Below are positions 52,512-62,963 of a stretch of 64,000 nucleotides of DNA, one piece after another. Under the pieces are notes generated by a model that saw only the letters and a program-made list of their open reading frames with translations, was not told the DNA's origin and ran no database searches. A program made the translations under genes and the position numbers. This DNA is from Aquibacillus saliphilus (GTDB taxonomy: Bacteria > Bacillota > Bacilli > Bacillales > Amphibacillaceae). Position 1 is the stretch's first letter. Every line of letters starts with the position of its first letter. Location of the stretch: NCBI RefSeq assembly GCF_020404745.1, contig NZ_JAIZAP010000015.1, forward strand, positions 1 to 64,000. Reading direction: 5' to 3'.

Positions 52512-54443
52512 TCACTTCATATAGCGATATTCCATTAAACTGTTCAGCATACAGACTTCTTGTAATAATTCCTCTCCAATATTCGTTTCTAGTACCTTTT
52601 TTCTCTCTAGTTCTTTATCTACCAATCTTTTTACTGATAAGACATCGGTTCCATTTCGTAAAACTTCCTCTTTTGAATTAAACTTTTTATGCGCGACAAG
52701 TTGCATACCATAAGAATTAAATAATAGAGTGTACCCAGCAATTCCTGTTGTTGATTGATAGGCCTTAGAGAATCCTCCATCAATGACAATCATCTTTCCA
52801 TTAGCTTTAATAGGATTTTCTCCGTCAATTTCTTTCACTGGTGTATGGCCATTTATAATATGACCTTGATCAGGATCTAAGTCAAATTCCATTAAAATCT
52901 TGCGGCAAGTTTCTTCATTTTCACGTAAATGATAGTATCGGTTCTTTATTTCTTTGTGTGACTGTTTATCCTTAATGAAATACCTTTCAAAAGTCGTCAT
53001 TTCTCTTTTCCCAAAGAGCGATGAATATTCCCCGGACCATAAATACCAGACCATATCTGTCGCAAGATCATCTGTTTGTTCAGGATGAGCAAAAGCATGT
53101 CGTAAATAATATTCAAAAACATCAAGTAAATTGCGACCTGCATAGGATTTATTTTCAATAACCATTTTTTCCATGTTCCCTTTTTCATCTAAAGGAATAC
53201 ACCCGTGAATTAATAAATTTCCGTTATACTTTAAATAAAGGCTACCTTTCTTCATTAAAAACTTCATATGTCTGGCCAACTTTTCTGATTGCTGGACAGA
53301 AAATAACAGTTTATCCATCACTTGTTCTTCTTCCTCTAATAATTGATCTGGTTTTTCTCGATTAACTGTCGCAAAGCAACTATTTTCTAACGGATAAGTT
53401 TTCCCGTAAATAGTTATTTCGTTTTTATCATAATCCATTTTCTCAAGCAAAAGCCTTTCTGACATGTCAAAGTACGGACGTCTCTTTATAATAGGACTTT
53501 CAAGTTTGAACTGAATCATTGCAATCGCTTGATGAATTTTCGTGATTTGCGTTCGTTCTTGATCAGATAGTTTATCATCGGAATCTGTCTTTGGTCGAAA
53601 GGCAGGATTGTCATCATAGTATTTCTCCGCAAGATTAAGAAGTGGTCTAAGATTTATCCCGTAGACATCTTCTATAATATCCAAATTGTCGTACCTGGCA
53701 CTGATTCGAATAATATTAGCGAGACAAACCTTAGATCCAGCAAATGCCCCTAGCCATAGTACATCATGGTTTCCCCACTGAATATCAACAGAATGATAAT
53801 TGATTAATGTATCCATAATTTTATCTGGTTCGGGACCCCGGTCATAAATATCCCCGACTACATGCAGATGGTCAACAACCAATTTTTGAGTGGTATAAGC
53901 AAGACCTATAATCAGTTTCTCAGCCTGACCAAGGGAAATAATTTGTTGGATAATTTTTGTATAGTAGTGTTTCTTATTTGTGAATTCATCCGTTTTGTAG
54001 AGCAGTTCTTCTATAATATAAACAAATTGACTAGGCAATGTTTTCCGTAATTTCGAACGTGTATATTTGGAAGAAGCATAAGAAATAAGCTCAATCATAT
54101 GCTCAATGATTTCTGTGTACCATTGGTGTAATTCTTCCTCATTGTCAAAATCATTTCTCTTTAACTGTAACTTCTCTTTTGGATAATAAACTAATGTAGC
54201 AAATTCATTGATCTCTTTTTCAGACCATTTATCTTTAAAAAGGTCTCTTATTTTCTCTTTCACTCTGCCTGAACCATTTCTGAGTACGTGTTGAAAGGCT
54301 TGGTATTCCCCGTGTAAATCGCTGACAAAGTGCTCTGTACCCTTTGGCAAGTTGAGAATGGCTTCAAGGTTAATAATTTCGGTTACTACTTTTTCTTCAC
54401 TATCAAATCTTTTAGCCAGTAGATCTAAGTATTTTGTATCCAA
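52512..54443 (-). CDS. fbp: Fructose-1,6-bisphosphatase, class III
   Basis: Dephosphorylates fructose-1,6-bisphosphate in gluconeogenesis. The 643-aa protein is of the Firmicute class-III type with a metallophosphatase core: [12 protein letters not shown] (~38-49), [16 protein letters not shown] (~190s), [11 protein letters not shown] (~225) and INGHTPVKE. The start is a TTG at 54443, 8 nt after AAAGGGG. Together with pyc and the glyoxylate and methylcitrate genes nearby it supports growth on C2-C4 substrates. It opposes the phosphofructokinase at 3 kb. Confidence 0.95.
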   Translation of the reverse strand: MDTKYLDLLAKRFDSEEKVVTEIINLEAILNLPKGTEHFVSDLHGEYQAFQHVLRNGSGRVKEKIRDLFKDKWSEKEINEFATLVYYPKEKLQLKRNDFDNEEELHQWYTEIIEHMIELISYASSKYTRSKLRKTLPSQFVYIIEELLYKTDEFTNKKHYYTKIIQQIISLGQAEKLIIGLAYTTQKLVVDHLHVVGDIYDRGPEPDKIMDTLINYHSVDIQWGNHDVLWLGAFAGSKVCLANIIRISARYDNLDIIEDVYGINLRPLLNLAEKYYDDNPAFRPKTDSDDKLSDQERTQITKIHQAIAMIQFKLESPIIKRRPYFDMSERLLLEKMDYDKNEITIYGKTYPLENSCFATVNREKPDQLLEEEEQVMDKLLFSVQQSEKLARHMKFLMKKGSLYLKYNGNLLIHGCIPLDEKGNMEKMVIENKSYAGRNLLDVFEYYLRHAFAHPEQTDDLATDMVWYLWSGEYSSLFGKREMTTFERYFIKDKQSHKEIKNRYYHLRENEETCRKILMEFDLDPDQGHIINGHTPVKEIDGENPIKANGKMIVIDGGFSKAYQSTTGIAGYTLLFNSYGMQLVAHKKFNSKEEVLRNGTDVLSVKRLVDKELERKKVLETNIGEELLQEVCMLNSLMEYRYMK

Positions 54444-54756
54444 AATTGCATCCCCTTTCAAAACTTATCACTATTTTTATACCTGAAAGATTACTATTAG
54501 TAGGTATCAACCATTCTACCACTCTATTTTTCTACTACATTTTATCATAGAGTCAGAGCAACATGGGGACAGAGGCACTGTCCGCTACGAAAGACTGCTA
54601 TCATGAGGTCCGCGCTGTCCCTGCAACGACAAAACGTAGAAGAAAGGAAACAATGTCCCTCCTTCTACGTTCTTTTTTTATACGATTAATTTAAAATTCA
54701 TTTTGAACCGTCATCAGTATCAGACAGTTCCCTTTTCTGGGTTTGACCCCTGAGCG
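54444..54756. other. Intergenic region with an orphan plus-strand terminator
   Basis: AACGTAGAAG (54633-54642) and CTTCTACGTT (54662-54671) are followed by seven T, a good plus-strand terminator with no plus-strand gene before it. Just upstream, a GGGGACAGAGGCACTGTCC-like segment (54563-54581) resembles hairpin elements dispersed in Bacillaceae. Confidence 0.5.
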
Positions 54757-54936
54757 CTACTTGGAATATACAGTTCCTTTAAACTTTATATCAATCTTAG
54801 ATTTCGTTTCATTCATAGCCTTTAAATGAAGTTCTTTCGCCTGATTAAATGCATCTAGCATACCTGTAGCGTCAATCCTAATTTCTTTTGGATCAGGTTG
54901 TTTAGGTTTATTTACAACAAAGATGTATTGTTTCAT
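54757..54936 (-). CDS. Small protein of unknown function, 59 aa
   Basis: Starts MKQYIFVVNKPKQPDPKEIR and ends GTVYSK. AAGGGAG lies 11 nt before the ATG. Composition is soluble and basic, with a middle helix-like stretch (MLDAFNQAKELHLKAMNE). I do not recognise it. Codon use and a good frame support a real gene, though it is short. Confidence 0.6.
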   Translation of the reverse strand: MKQYIFVVNKPKQPDPKEIRIDATGMLDAFNQAKELHLKAMNETKSKIDIKFKGTVYSK

Positions 54937-55025
54937 GATGAGGTATCTCCCTTTTTAACATTAATAAGTTATAAAACTATATTACCACACAAAGTAACCG
55001 CTTTCAACATAATTTAAATAGAAAA

Positions 55026-55064
55026 AGTGCCAGGTAACATTCCTTCTTACAACTACCTGACACT
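55026..55064. repeat. Imperfect inverted repeat related to 45555-45595
   Basis: AGTGCCAGGTA (55026-55036) and TACCTGACACT (55054-55064) pair with one mismatch. The GTGCCA/TGGCAC-type core is shared with the longer repeat at 45.6 kb. Confidence 0.45.
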
Positions 55065-55134
55065 AATAAGATGTGCTATTGGGGTTAACTCTGAACTCTT
55101 CTAACCTAAGAATGATTAAGTAACAAATCACTCA

Positions 55135-56781
55135 TTACCAAAATCTCCTGTTATTTTCTAGTGAACGAATCATCTTACTATGTTTTTTGACTAACACTAA
55201 TAAAACCAACAAGAAAATAGTAGCAGTGATAGCACCAATGTTGAAAAATATGTCTGATTCTAAGAAATGACCAATTACCAGCATAGAACCACTTGTAACT
55301 ATTAAGAAAAAACTGATTGACGCATAGAACAGGTAAAAATGATGCATGAATTTGTACCTTTGCTTGTTCTTCTCCCACTCTCTATCCTTTTCACCATCAT
55401 TAAGCCAATCAGCTAACTGTCGCGGCATCGAAAGAAACGGTTTGGTCGATTCCTTAAATACCTCCGTATATACGGAACCTTTTCCATTCTCACCGGATGC
55501 CCATTTCTTTACGACAGGACGGCCCCACTCCTCCACATCAATTTCCGGATAGACTGATGTTAGAACTCCTAGTATTATCGAGGCAGCTCTCCCTAAAAAT
55601 GCATAGTCTGCAGGCAGCTGAATCGGCTGTTCATTTACGAAAAATTGAATATCTTCCATCACCTGATCCATCGCATCCCCATCCATAGGACTTGAATCAC
55701 CTTTGTACATGTTAAGTGTATTTCTCAGTACTTGAGATATTTTTTCATTATCCGCATGCTCAAGAACAAAATCCATTGATTGCAAAGAGTGGATTACTCT
55801 TTCATAGTCATCCAAAATAACTCCATGGACAATATTTCGTAAATGGCGACTATCCACTTTTGTGATTTCACCAATCATCCCAAAATCAATGATTACAACC
55901 GACCCGTCCTTACGTAAAATAATGTTAGCGGCATGGGGATCGGCATGAAAGAAACCTGGATTAATAAATTGATCAACATACAAATGAAATAATGTTTTAG
56001 CTACTTGCTTTCTGTCAATCTGATTCGATTCGATAAAAGATAAATCATCTGCTTTTGCCCCTTTAATCCACTCCATCACCAACACTCTAGACGTAGATAG
56101 ACTGTCATAATAGGTAGGTACAGAAACACTTTTGTTCTCTTTGAACCTTTTTTCAAAATGCCTTGCATACTTCAATTCCTTGCTAAAGTCGAGTTCCTTA
56201 CTCATAATGAAGATTATTTCCTTATGTAACGCTTTAAGGTCAGCTTTTTTTCCAAAAGAAGTAAAACGTGCCAATAGCCAAAATACTATACGTAACGCCC
56301 GAAAATCCATATGAAAAATTTCTTCTACTCGGTAACGCTGGACTTTGACAGCAACACTCGTTCCATCCTTCAAAACGCCGTGATACACTTCTCCTATTGA
56401 GGCAGATGCAACCGGTTTTTCATCCAGTTCCTTTATATAGTCATTTATTTCCCCTTCCCATTCTTCTTCAATGATTTTTTTTGAATAGGCAAAGGGAATG
56501 GGACTGACCTTGTCTGTCAATCCTTGGAGTTGTTTAATAAACGCTTGTGGAAGTAGATCTTTGCGTGTACTTAAAAATTGGCCAAACTTAATTAACAAAC
56601 CTCCGAGCTTTACCGACACTCTCCGGTATTCTTTGGCTTGCTTGATTAACAGACTATTCCACTTTTCTTTCGTTTCCCTGTCCCAATGACGATGAATCAA
56701 ATGAAACCAATGAATTTGAATTAAAAATTTCCCAGTCATAGTTAAGATTATCCACATCCGATAAACGGAATTATAGATCAA
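55135..56781 (-). CDS. UbiB/ABC1-family atypical kinase
   Basis: A 548-aa membrane-associated kinase-like protein. It shows the family KxGQ motif (IKFGQFLSTR, ~64-73), the AAAS-type ASASIGEVYHG loop (~125-135), VAVKVQ (catalytic Lys), the ExD motif in ELDFSKEL, HADPHAANIILR (~278-289) and VIIDFGMIGE. The C-terminus has two membrane helices (~490-535). In other bacteria the family supports quinone synthesis; Firmicutes often have it with no ubiquinone, so the role here is open. It starts at TTG with AGGTGGTG upstream and stands alone. Confidence 0.85.
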   Translation of the reverse strand: MIYNSVYRMWIILTMTGKFLIQIHWFHLIHRHWDRETKEKWNSLLIKQAKEYRRVSVKLGGLLIKFGQFLSTRKDLLPQAFIKQLQGLTDKVSPIPFAYSKKIIEEEWEGEINDYIKELDEKPVASASIGEVYHGVLKDGTSVAVKVQRYRVEEIFHMDFRALRIVFWLLARFTSFGKKADLKALHKEIIFIMSKELDFSKELKYARHFEKRFKENKSVSVPTYYDSLSTSRVLVMEWIKGAKADDLSFIESNQIDRKQVAKTLFHLYVDQFINPGFFHADPHAANIILRKDGSVVIIDFGMIGEITKVDSRHLRNIVHGVILDDYERVIHSLQSMDFVLEHADNEKISQVLRNTLNMYKGDSSPMDGDAMDQVMEDIQFFVNEQPIQLPADYAFLGRAASIILGVLTSVYPEIDVEEWGRPVVKKWASGENGKGSVYTEVFKESTKPFLSMPRQLADWLNDGEKDREWEKNKQRYKFMHHFYLFYASISFFLIVTSGSMLVIGHFLESDIFFNIGAITATIFLLVLLVLVKKHSKMIRSLENNRRFW

Positions 56782-57075
56782 TTACGACACCACCTATCCT
56801 AGCTTTCCTTAAAAACTAATTCTTCCATTTTCTCACTAAGGAAAACGAGAAGGAAGCACATGGTAATTAAACCAATTGTGTTTCTTCTGTTTTATAATCC
56901 ATTCACTTTCGTCTACAGTTTTATTTTCCCGTCATTGTTATTTTAAAACTTTGGGACATTTGTACATTGGCATCCCACCCGTTCACTCAAGTATAAAAGG
57001 TTTTTCATCAGGGTAAAATGTGACTGGCCAATCTCTGGTACGATGGATTAGACCTGAAGTTTTAGGAGTGGGAAA

Positions 57076-57801
57076 ATGGACAAGCAGCTTATCAAAAAGT
57101 TAAGTCTTCCGATCATCGTCCTGCTTATCGGACTAGGCATCATTAGTTTTTTTACCTTTATTTTTGTAGAAATAGGCGAAGACTTGCTGGCAAGAGAGAT
57201 TAGAACGTTTGACTCGGCTATTATTGATCTATTGAAAACGATTGAAACAGATACCTTAGATCAACTAATGATTGTTATTACAGAACTTGGCTCTGTTTGG
57301 TTTTTGACAACACTTTCTATTTTGGTTATTCTCATCCTCTGGTTTGCGGCAAAAGATAAATGGGGAATTACTACTTTTATTGTGGCGGTTGCTGGAGGTG
57401 GGACGATTAGCAAAGTATTGAAGCATTATTACAACCGGGAAAGACCTTCGATTAACCCTGAAATTGATGCAATTGGCTATAGTTTTCCAAGTGGCCACTC
57501 GATGGGTTCTCTCATTTTTTATGGGTTTGCGATTTATTTTGTCGCACGGAGCAAGTGGTCAAAAGCGGTAAAATGGAGTTTCGCGATTCTATCCATTATT
57601 CTTATATTTCTTATCGGAATCAGTAGAGTTTATCTAGGTGCACACTTTCCAAGCGATGTACTTGCAGGCTATTTAGCTGGTACCGTATGGATGACGCTTT
57701 GTATTTTGGCCTTAGAATGGTCTGAATGGCGCACCAAATATCCTATCCGTCCATTTCGCGCCATCCAGCGATTCTTTATTCGCAGGTTTCGTGATAATTA
57801 A
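57076..57801 (+). CDS. PAP2-family phosphatase (undecaprenyl-PP or lipid phosphatase)
   Basis: A 241-aa membrane phosphatase with the three PAP2 signatures: KxxxxxxRP in KHYYNRERPS (~115-124), PSGH in FPSGHSMGS (~137-145) and SRxxxxxHxxxD in SRVYLGAHFPSD (~183-194). About six membrane helices. It probably dephosphorylates undecaprenyl pyrophosphate or a lipid phosphate on the outer face. AGGAGTGGG precedes the ATG. Single gene, divergent from the UbiB-like gene. Confidence 0.9.
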   Translation: MDKQLIKKLSLPIIVLLIGLGIISFFTFIFVEIGEDLLAREIRTFDSAIIDLLKTIETDTLDQLMIVITELGSVWFLTTLSILVILILWFAAKDKWGITTFIVAVAGGGTISKVLKHYYNRERPSINPEIDAIGYSFPSGHSMGSLIFYGFAIYFVARSKWSKAVKWSFAILSIILIFLIGISRVYLGAHFPSDVLAGYLAGTVWMTLCILALEWSEWRTKYPIRPFRAIQRFFIRRFRDN

Positions 57802-57883
57802 TGATTAATTCTTAAGCAATCAGTTTGGCGGAATAGCCTTCACGTAGGAGTCTCTTCAACAGAACCTGAATTTTTCGCACAAA

Positions 57884-57925
57884 AAAACACAAGCAGCATC
57901 AGCCACTCATGTTTTCTTGAAGAAA
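57884..57925 (-). terminator. Likely terminator of the HAD gene
   Basis: On the minus strand a G-U-containing stem (ACATGAGTGGC...GCTGCTTGTGT) is followed by TTTTTTTGTG. Confidence 0.6.
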
Positions 57926-57930
57926 TAATC

Positions 57931-58632
57931 CTATTTAACAAAAAGCTCTAATAGTTCTTTTGCACTGTGCACTTCTTCATCTGGTACAAAATCAGCATTG
58001 TTCGGTACATTTCTTCTACGATGATTCATCCAGATTGCCTGCCATCCTACTTGTTTTGCTCCAACAACATCCTTTTCAAAAGAGTCGCCGACATAAACCG
58101 TTTTTGTTCCATTTAATCCCAGTTTATCATCAATAAAATCAAAAACTTCTCTTTTAGGTTTAGCATGACCGATGCTGCCAGAAATGAAGATGTTTTCTTT
58201 AGGTATCCATTTAGCAAGATCTAATTGCCTAATTTTCTTAGACTGGTGATCCTCCTCGCCATTAGTGAGAATTGCCAATTGATTCCCGTCTTGATAAAGC
58301 TTATCAAGTAGTTGCTTCACGTCATCAAACAACGTTATATTTTGCTGTTCAAAAACGTATACTTCATGAAACTTAACTGCCTTCTCGATATCAATCGGAA
58401 TGCCAAAGTCTTCACAAGCAGCAATTATTCTCCCTGTCTGCCATTCAAATTGCGAGATTTCACCAGCTTCACTTTTGTCAAACAAAATCTCACTATATTT
58501 CCTACTAGTTCTATACAATTGATCAAGTTCTTCATCTGTTAACTGTTCATTAAACAGTTTCTTAAATGTAAGATGGAAGGATTGTGCTTGATCATATAAC
58601 GTGTCATCTACATCAAAAATTATCGTATCCAA
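57931..58632 (-). CDS. HAD-superfamily hydrolase
   Basis: A 233-aa haloacid dehalogenase-like phosphatase, subfamily IA. Motif I is IIFDVDDTLYDQ (~4-15, with the nucleophile Asp), motif II is AILTNGEE (~118-125), motif III Lys lies in HAKPKREVFD (~154-163) and motif IV in VYVGDSFEKDV (~179-189). The helical cap lies between motifs I and II. It resembles YfnB/YjjG-type nucleotide or sugar phosphatases; the substrate is unknown. A single gene with its own terminator. Confidence 0.88.
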   Translation of the reverse strand: MDTIIFDVDDTLYDQAQSFHLTFKKLFNEQLTDEELDQLYRTSRKYSEILFDKSEAGEISQFEWQTGRIIAACEDFGIPIDIEKAVKFHEVYVFEQQNITLFDDVKQLLDKLYQDGNQLAILTNGEEDHQSKKIRQLDLAKWIPKENIFISGSIGHAKPKREVFDFIDDKLGLNGTKTVYVGDSFEKDVVGAKQVGWQAIWMNHRRRNVPNNADFVPDEEVHSAKELLELFVK

Positions 58633-58819
58633 TCGAATCTCCCCCTAACCTAACATTAATCATATCACTTTTTAATACTTTAGAGCATTCACCAGATTAA
58701 AATCTTTAGTACTTTTCAAATACGATATAGTTGTCTAAATTTTTAAAAAATAATGTTTTTCTTGTATAATAAAAGAAGGGTGTTAATTTCAAAAACGCAT
58801 TTCGAAAGGAGCAGAAGGA

Positions 58820-59458
58820 ATGAATCAAACGAACAGTTATATTGATTCCGTATTTAATAACCAGGATGATTTGTTAGAGGAAGTCCTTTCATCCATAAAA
58901 GAAAATGGAATGCCAACTATATCGGTATCTCCTTCTTCTGGAAAACTACTTACTATGCTTGTATCTATTTCAGGAGCTAAAAACGTCCTAGAAATCGGAG
59001 CACTTGGAGGCTATAGTGGAATTTTTCTTGCTAGAGGGTTTGGTAGTAAAGGAAAACTAACTTCTCTTGAGTTAGAAGAAAAGTATGCAAAATTAGCAGA
59101 TAGCAATTTAGCTAAAGCTGGATTTGGTAGTCAAGTTAACTATATAACTGGGCCTGCCATAGGAAGTCTAGAAAAACTAGTTAGTGATAAAAAGCGATTT
59201 GATTTTTTCTTTATCGATGCTGACAAAGATAATTATGAAAATTACCTCACCTACTGTATTCAATTAGCCGAACAGGGAGCCCTTATCGTTACGGATAACG
59301 TTCTTGCGGGTGGTAGTGTAGTAGATCAAGAGGTTAAAACGAAACGTTATACAGAAGTTATGAAAAAATTCAATGAGACTGTGGCTAATCACCCACAACT
59401 AGACTCACTGCTCATTCCAATTGGCGATGGAATGACATTCTCCATTGTAAAAAAATAA
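58820..59458 (+). CDS. SAM-dependent O-methyltransferase
   Basis: A 212-aa enzyme of the catechol/caffeoyl-CoA O-methyltransferase type. It has VLEIGALGGYSGIFLARG (~53-70, SAM binding), FDFFFIDADKDNY (~128-140, metal-binding Asp) and LIVTDNVLAGGSV (~155-167). GAAAGGAG is upstream of the ATG, and a TATAAT -10 lies near 58764. Natural substrates of the Bacillus members (e.g. YrrM) are unknown. Confidence 0.88.
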   Translation: MNQTNSYIDSVFNNQDDLLEEVLSSIKENGMPTISVSPSSGKLLTMLVSISGAKNVLEIGALGGYSGIFLARGFGSKGKLTSLELEEKYAKLADSNLAKAGFGSQVNYITGPAIGSLEKLVSDKKRFDFFFIDADKDNYENYLTYCIQLAEQGALIVTDNVLAGGSVVDQEVKTKRYTEVMKKFNETVANHPQLDSLLIPIGDGMTFSIVKK

Positions 59459-59596
59459 AATCACTTCCTAAAGTAGATTTACTAACTGTTTAGAAACGAT
59501 AGACAAATTTCATTTGGCAAACCGAGGAGTGAATATAATCCATTTGTTGTGATCAACATACCAGTTAACATTCCCACTCTAGGCCATTGAGAAATA

Positions 59597-59640
59597 AAAC
59601 CAAAAGAACTACCGGGAGATCCCGACAGCTCTTTTGGTTT
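59597..59640. terminator. Bidirectional terminator between the methyltransferase and PIG-L genes
   Basis: AAACCAAAAGA (59597-59607) pairs with TCTTTTGGTTT (59630-59640), with inner CGGGAGATCCCG pairing. T-rich tails lie on both sides. Confidence 0.78.
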
Positions 59641-59646
59641 TTAAAT

Positions 59647-62184
59647 TTAATTCTGTGAACCTTCGTAACTTATTAAGTTTGTAAAAATACGATATCCTCC
59701 AGGTACAAGACCTTGGATTTGACGGTACCATACTAAGTTAGTATAAATATATGATCCTTCACCATAATCAGTGACTAGGATACCACCATCAAATGTATCA
59801 CCATCTAGATCAGTCATATTTACTATGGTTTCATAGTTATCAGCCCAATCCATTGGATAATACAAAGCTCTATCTTGTATCCAACCATTCCAATCAGTAT
59901 CTGTGATTTCGTTTGGTTGATTTAATAAGGTATGCTCTGATTGAAGAATTTCATATTCTGAATTTTCATCCGTTACTCTCCATTCAATGGATGGTTGCCC
60001 AAGTGTCAAATCAAATGGAGCAGTCGTTTCTGGATTCCAATTATCCCAAGGTTTATGGTATTGCACTACAGCATTACCACCTTGTTCAACATACTCTAAT
60101 AGTCTATCGTTATTTTCAAGTAAATCTGAACGAGATAGGTAAGCACGAATTCCTACCACAATTGTATCGTACTTGGAAAGGTCTTCCGTCGCAAAATCTT
60201 GAATTTTTGTTATATTCATACCGACCTCAGCTAAATTATCTGCAACGAAATCAAATCCTGATTCAACATAACCAACATTCAGGTCTTGATCAAACTGTAG
60301 ATTAAAAGCCATCCCTTCTATACTAGAACTATTTAAATAATAGAATGTACCAATATGGTCATAGGATATTTCTTGAACACTAGTTGACATCTCCTTACCA
60401 TCAATGGTAGCAGTTGGCGTTAGCTCAAATGCCTCATTATCAACAAGTTCATCAGGCGGAGTTACAGAAAAGGATACATCTTTTTCGGTTTCTTCATCAT
60501 CGAATGAAATTGTCTTACTCTCTATACTAGCCCAACCTTCTGGGGTTTGAAGCGAGACATCAGTGGTTAAAGAAGACTGGGTGTAATTTGTCACTGTTAC
60601 ATCAACAGTGATCTCTTCTCTTTCTTGAGCCGTATTGATTGCTAATGATTCAGGATTCGCCTTTAAACTAACTTGAGGGAGAACCGCTGTTGTTTCATTA
60701 GTAAAAAAATCAACAGATGCCTTTTGTTTTCCTACCTCATACGTTACTTCTGTGGAAAGTACATCTTCATCATAAGGATTATAATACTCAGCATCTTCTG
60801 CAACAGTTACTTGAAATTCAATAGTGGCATGATCACCAGGTTTTAGGCTCTCTTGATTAAAATCACCTTCAACCGACCAGCTGTTAGGAACATTTAACTC
60901 TACCACTACATCGTCAATGGTTTCGCTACCGTTATTTACAACATCTACAAGTACACTAGTTTGTCCGCCTTGAGCTAAAACTCGATTTTCAACACTTGTC
61001 TTAACATCTAATTTAGAAGCGACCTTACTTACTTGCTTTAATTGATCCTCTTTCACTTCTAATCGATGTAGCAAATCGTTTCGATCAAGATCATCAAGTT
61101 TCACATTTTCAGTTTTGTTCAATGTTTTTCTTAGTTGTTTAAGAGCCTCGTGCGACTCGGTTAATACATTTTCAGATGTTGGGTATGCCTCAATAACATC
61201 ATCTAATTCGTTTTGGAGCTTCTTAAGATCATTTTTAACACTATTACCAGACTTAGTTAATGTGTTAGCATACTCATTAAAATCATAACTAAGACCTTCA
61301 AATATCGAATCTTCCTGTTCAGGAATGTCACCAACCGACGACTGGATTAACTCCAAGTGTTCAATTCTCGATCCAGGTTCAATGTCATTACCCATTCCTT
61401 GGCTCTTATGAAGATATCTTGATTCTTCTCCCAATTGTGGATAAGTCATTCCGTACACTTCATCAAATTCTCCAATTTCAATTCCAATCGTAGCATCTTC
61501 AGTTGAAGCAGCAGGCAAATACAGTTTCTTAATTTGCCATGGTTGTATCCCTTCTTCTAAATGTTCAGGGAATATTTCCGGATTTGCGGCATCGTCAAAT
61601 GCACGTTTGCTAAGTTGATTGATTGCACGATGATGTCCATGTTGGCTCTCAACATCTCTGAAAGACGGCATTACGATATCTGGCTGATACTCACGAATTT
61701 TTTTAATCAAACGTTCATAGGTAACTTCTTCTCCCCAAATGTTAAGAGTATCATCTGGTGATTTTGAAAAACCAAAATCGTAGATAGGATCACTAGTAAT
61801 TTCACTCAAGTGAAAGACTTTAACTCCTGTTATTTCGGATGCCTCAATCATTTCACGTGAACGAATAATACCAAGTCCATCCCCGAGTTCCCCACCAATT
61901 TCATTTTGGCCACCTTCACCACGGTTCGCTATTATACTGGCTGTATTAACACCAAGCCCTCTTGATAAATAGGACAATAGATGACTACGTTCATCATCTG
62001 GGTGTGCTCCAGTATTTAAAAAACTTGTTATAGTACTTAAAGGCTTTACAGCACTCCAAAGTTGTTGATCATACTCTGATGCACTTTCTGTTTCTTCCCC
62101 AAAAGTTACAGCCGGAATAAAAAGCGGTATTGCTAGAACGGATGCTAAAAGTAATTTAAATCCCTTTTCACCTTTTTTAAACAT
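59647..62184 (-). CDS. Secreted PIG-L-family deacetylase with Ig-like and ThuA-like C-terminal regions
   Basis: An 845-aa exported protein. Signal peptide ~1-29 (KKGEKGFKLLLASVLAIPLF then TFGEE). The PIG-L/LmbE de-N-acetylase domain (~50-260) has the zinc motif AHPDDE (60-65) and a later HGHHR. A coiled helical stretch (~290-390) precedes two NEW3/CARDB-type beta domains (~395-610). The last ~200 residues (DTIVVGIRAYLSR, GGNAVVQYHKPW) look like a ThuA/glutamine-amidotransferase-like domain. The start is the ATG at 62184, 8 nt after GGGAG. It probably deacetylates an N-acetyl sugar outside the cell; the substrate is unknown. Confidence 0.85.
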   Translation of the reverse strand: MFKKGEKGFKLLLASVLAIPLFIPAVTFGEETESASEYDQQLWSAVKPLSTITSFLNTGAHPDDERSHLLSYLSRGLGVNTASIIANRGEGGQNEIGGELGDGLGIIRSREMIEASEITGVKVFHLSEITSDPIYDFGFSKSPDDTLNIWGEEVTYERLIKKIREYQPDIVMPSFRDVESQHGHHRAINQLSKRAFDDAANPEIFPEHLEEGIQPWQIKKLYLPAASTEDATIGIEIGEFDEVYGMTYPQLGEESRYLHKSQGMGNDIEPGSRIEHLELIQSSVGDIPEQEDSIFEGLSYDFNEYANTLTKSGNSVKNDLKKLQNELDDVIEAYPTSENVLTESHEALKQLRKTLNKTENVKLDDLDRNDLLHRLEVKEDQLKQVSKVASKLDVKTSVENRVLAQGGQTSVLVDVVNNGSETIDDVVVELNVPNSWSVEGDFNQESLKPGDHATIEFQVTVAEDAEYYNPYDEDVLSTEVTYEVGKQKASVDFFTNETTAVLPQVSLKANPESLAINTAQEREEITVDVTVTNYTQSSLTTDVSLQTPEGWASIESKTISFDDEETEKDVSFSVTPPDELVDNEAFELTPTATIDGKEMSTSVQEISYDHIGTFYYLNSSSIEGMAFNLQFDQDLNVGYVESGFDFVADNLAEVGMNITKIQDFATEDLSKYDTIVVGIRAYLSRSDLLENNDRLLEYVEQGGNAVVQYHKPWDNWNPETTAPFDLTLGQPSIEWRVTDENSEYEILQSEHTLLNQPNEITDTDWNGWIQDRALYYPMDWADNYETIVNMTDLDGDTFDGGILVTDYGEGSYIYTNLVWYRQIQGLVPGGYRIFTNLISYEGSQN

Positions 62185-62631
62185 GAACATTTCTCCCTTT
62201 TTAAATTTTAAACTCTGTCCATATGAAAACATTGAGTCAAAATTATAAGATTCTCACCTCCAATGTGTTTCGGACTGATAATATAATGGGAATCTTTCTG
62301 TGCAATTCTAGGTTGGTTAGTAATATTACCTAATCAACTATACATGTCTAGCTGACCTAATTTCATTTTATTCACAATAATCTGAATTTACAATCGTCGA
62401 AATAATGGATTATACATCCTTAATACCTCAAATAAGCAATATAAATTCTGTATGCTAGCATTTACTATTAGTTTATTACATATAGTCTATTTTTAGTTAA
62501 AAGGTAACGCTTTCATAGAATATAATTAAAATCCAATTCCCCTTTCGCAATTTAATGTTGATAAAATAGGTACATGTTCTTATCCTTTACCAATTTTGGA
62601 GATAAATGTGTCCAAAAAACTGAAATAACAG
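62185..62631. other. 447-bp region upstream of the PIG-L gene
   Basis: Promoter region of the PIG-L gene by position; AT-rich with no gene, cre box or strong hairpin recognised. Confidence 0.35.
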
Positions 62632-62865
62632 TTAAAATGAATCATTGTCTGCACACCAATTTTTTAAGATGCGATAAATAGTTGCCACTTCGAATTCAAT
62701 TAAAAATCTGCTAGTAACAAGTAGAATTCGATTTCGAGAAAAAAGTCCAGCTGTAAAGAATGCTACAACAATGGCTATAGTAAACGAATAATCAAACATA
62801 TGACTAAAAACAAATAAAGCAGACGCGATTGGATTTTCCTTAGAAAATCTAATCGCATCTGCCAA
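62632..62865 (-). CDS. Doubtful small protein or gene remnant, 77 aa
   Basis: A TTG-started frame with one strong hydrophobic segment (FTIAIVVAFFTAGLF). It lacks a ribosome binding site, and the start region reads as the middle of a protein. It may be a leftover of a larger membrane gene. No family recognised. Confidence 0.28.
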   Translation of the reverse strand: MADAIRFSKENPIASALFVFSHMFDYSFTIAIVVAFFTAGLFSRNRILLVTSRFLIEFEVATIYRILKNWCADNDSF

Positions 62866-62963
62866 ATAAATCGATTATATGGTTAAACTTATGTGCGCTT
62901 GACTAAAATCCTTATCTACATGCCTGAGTTACGCTTTCAGATAATCTGTTTGAGGAATAGATT

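Noticed and set aside
59913-60305. 130-codon plus-strand frame
   Set aside because: It is the antisense shadow of the PIG-L gene, whose domains and frame are convincing.
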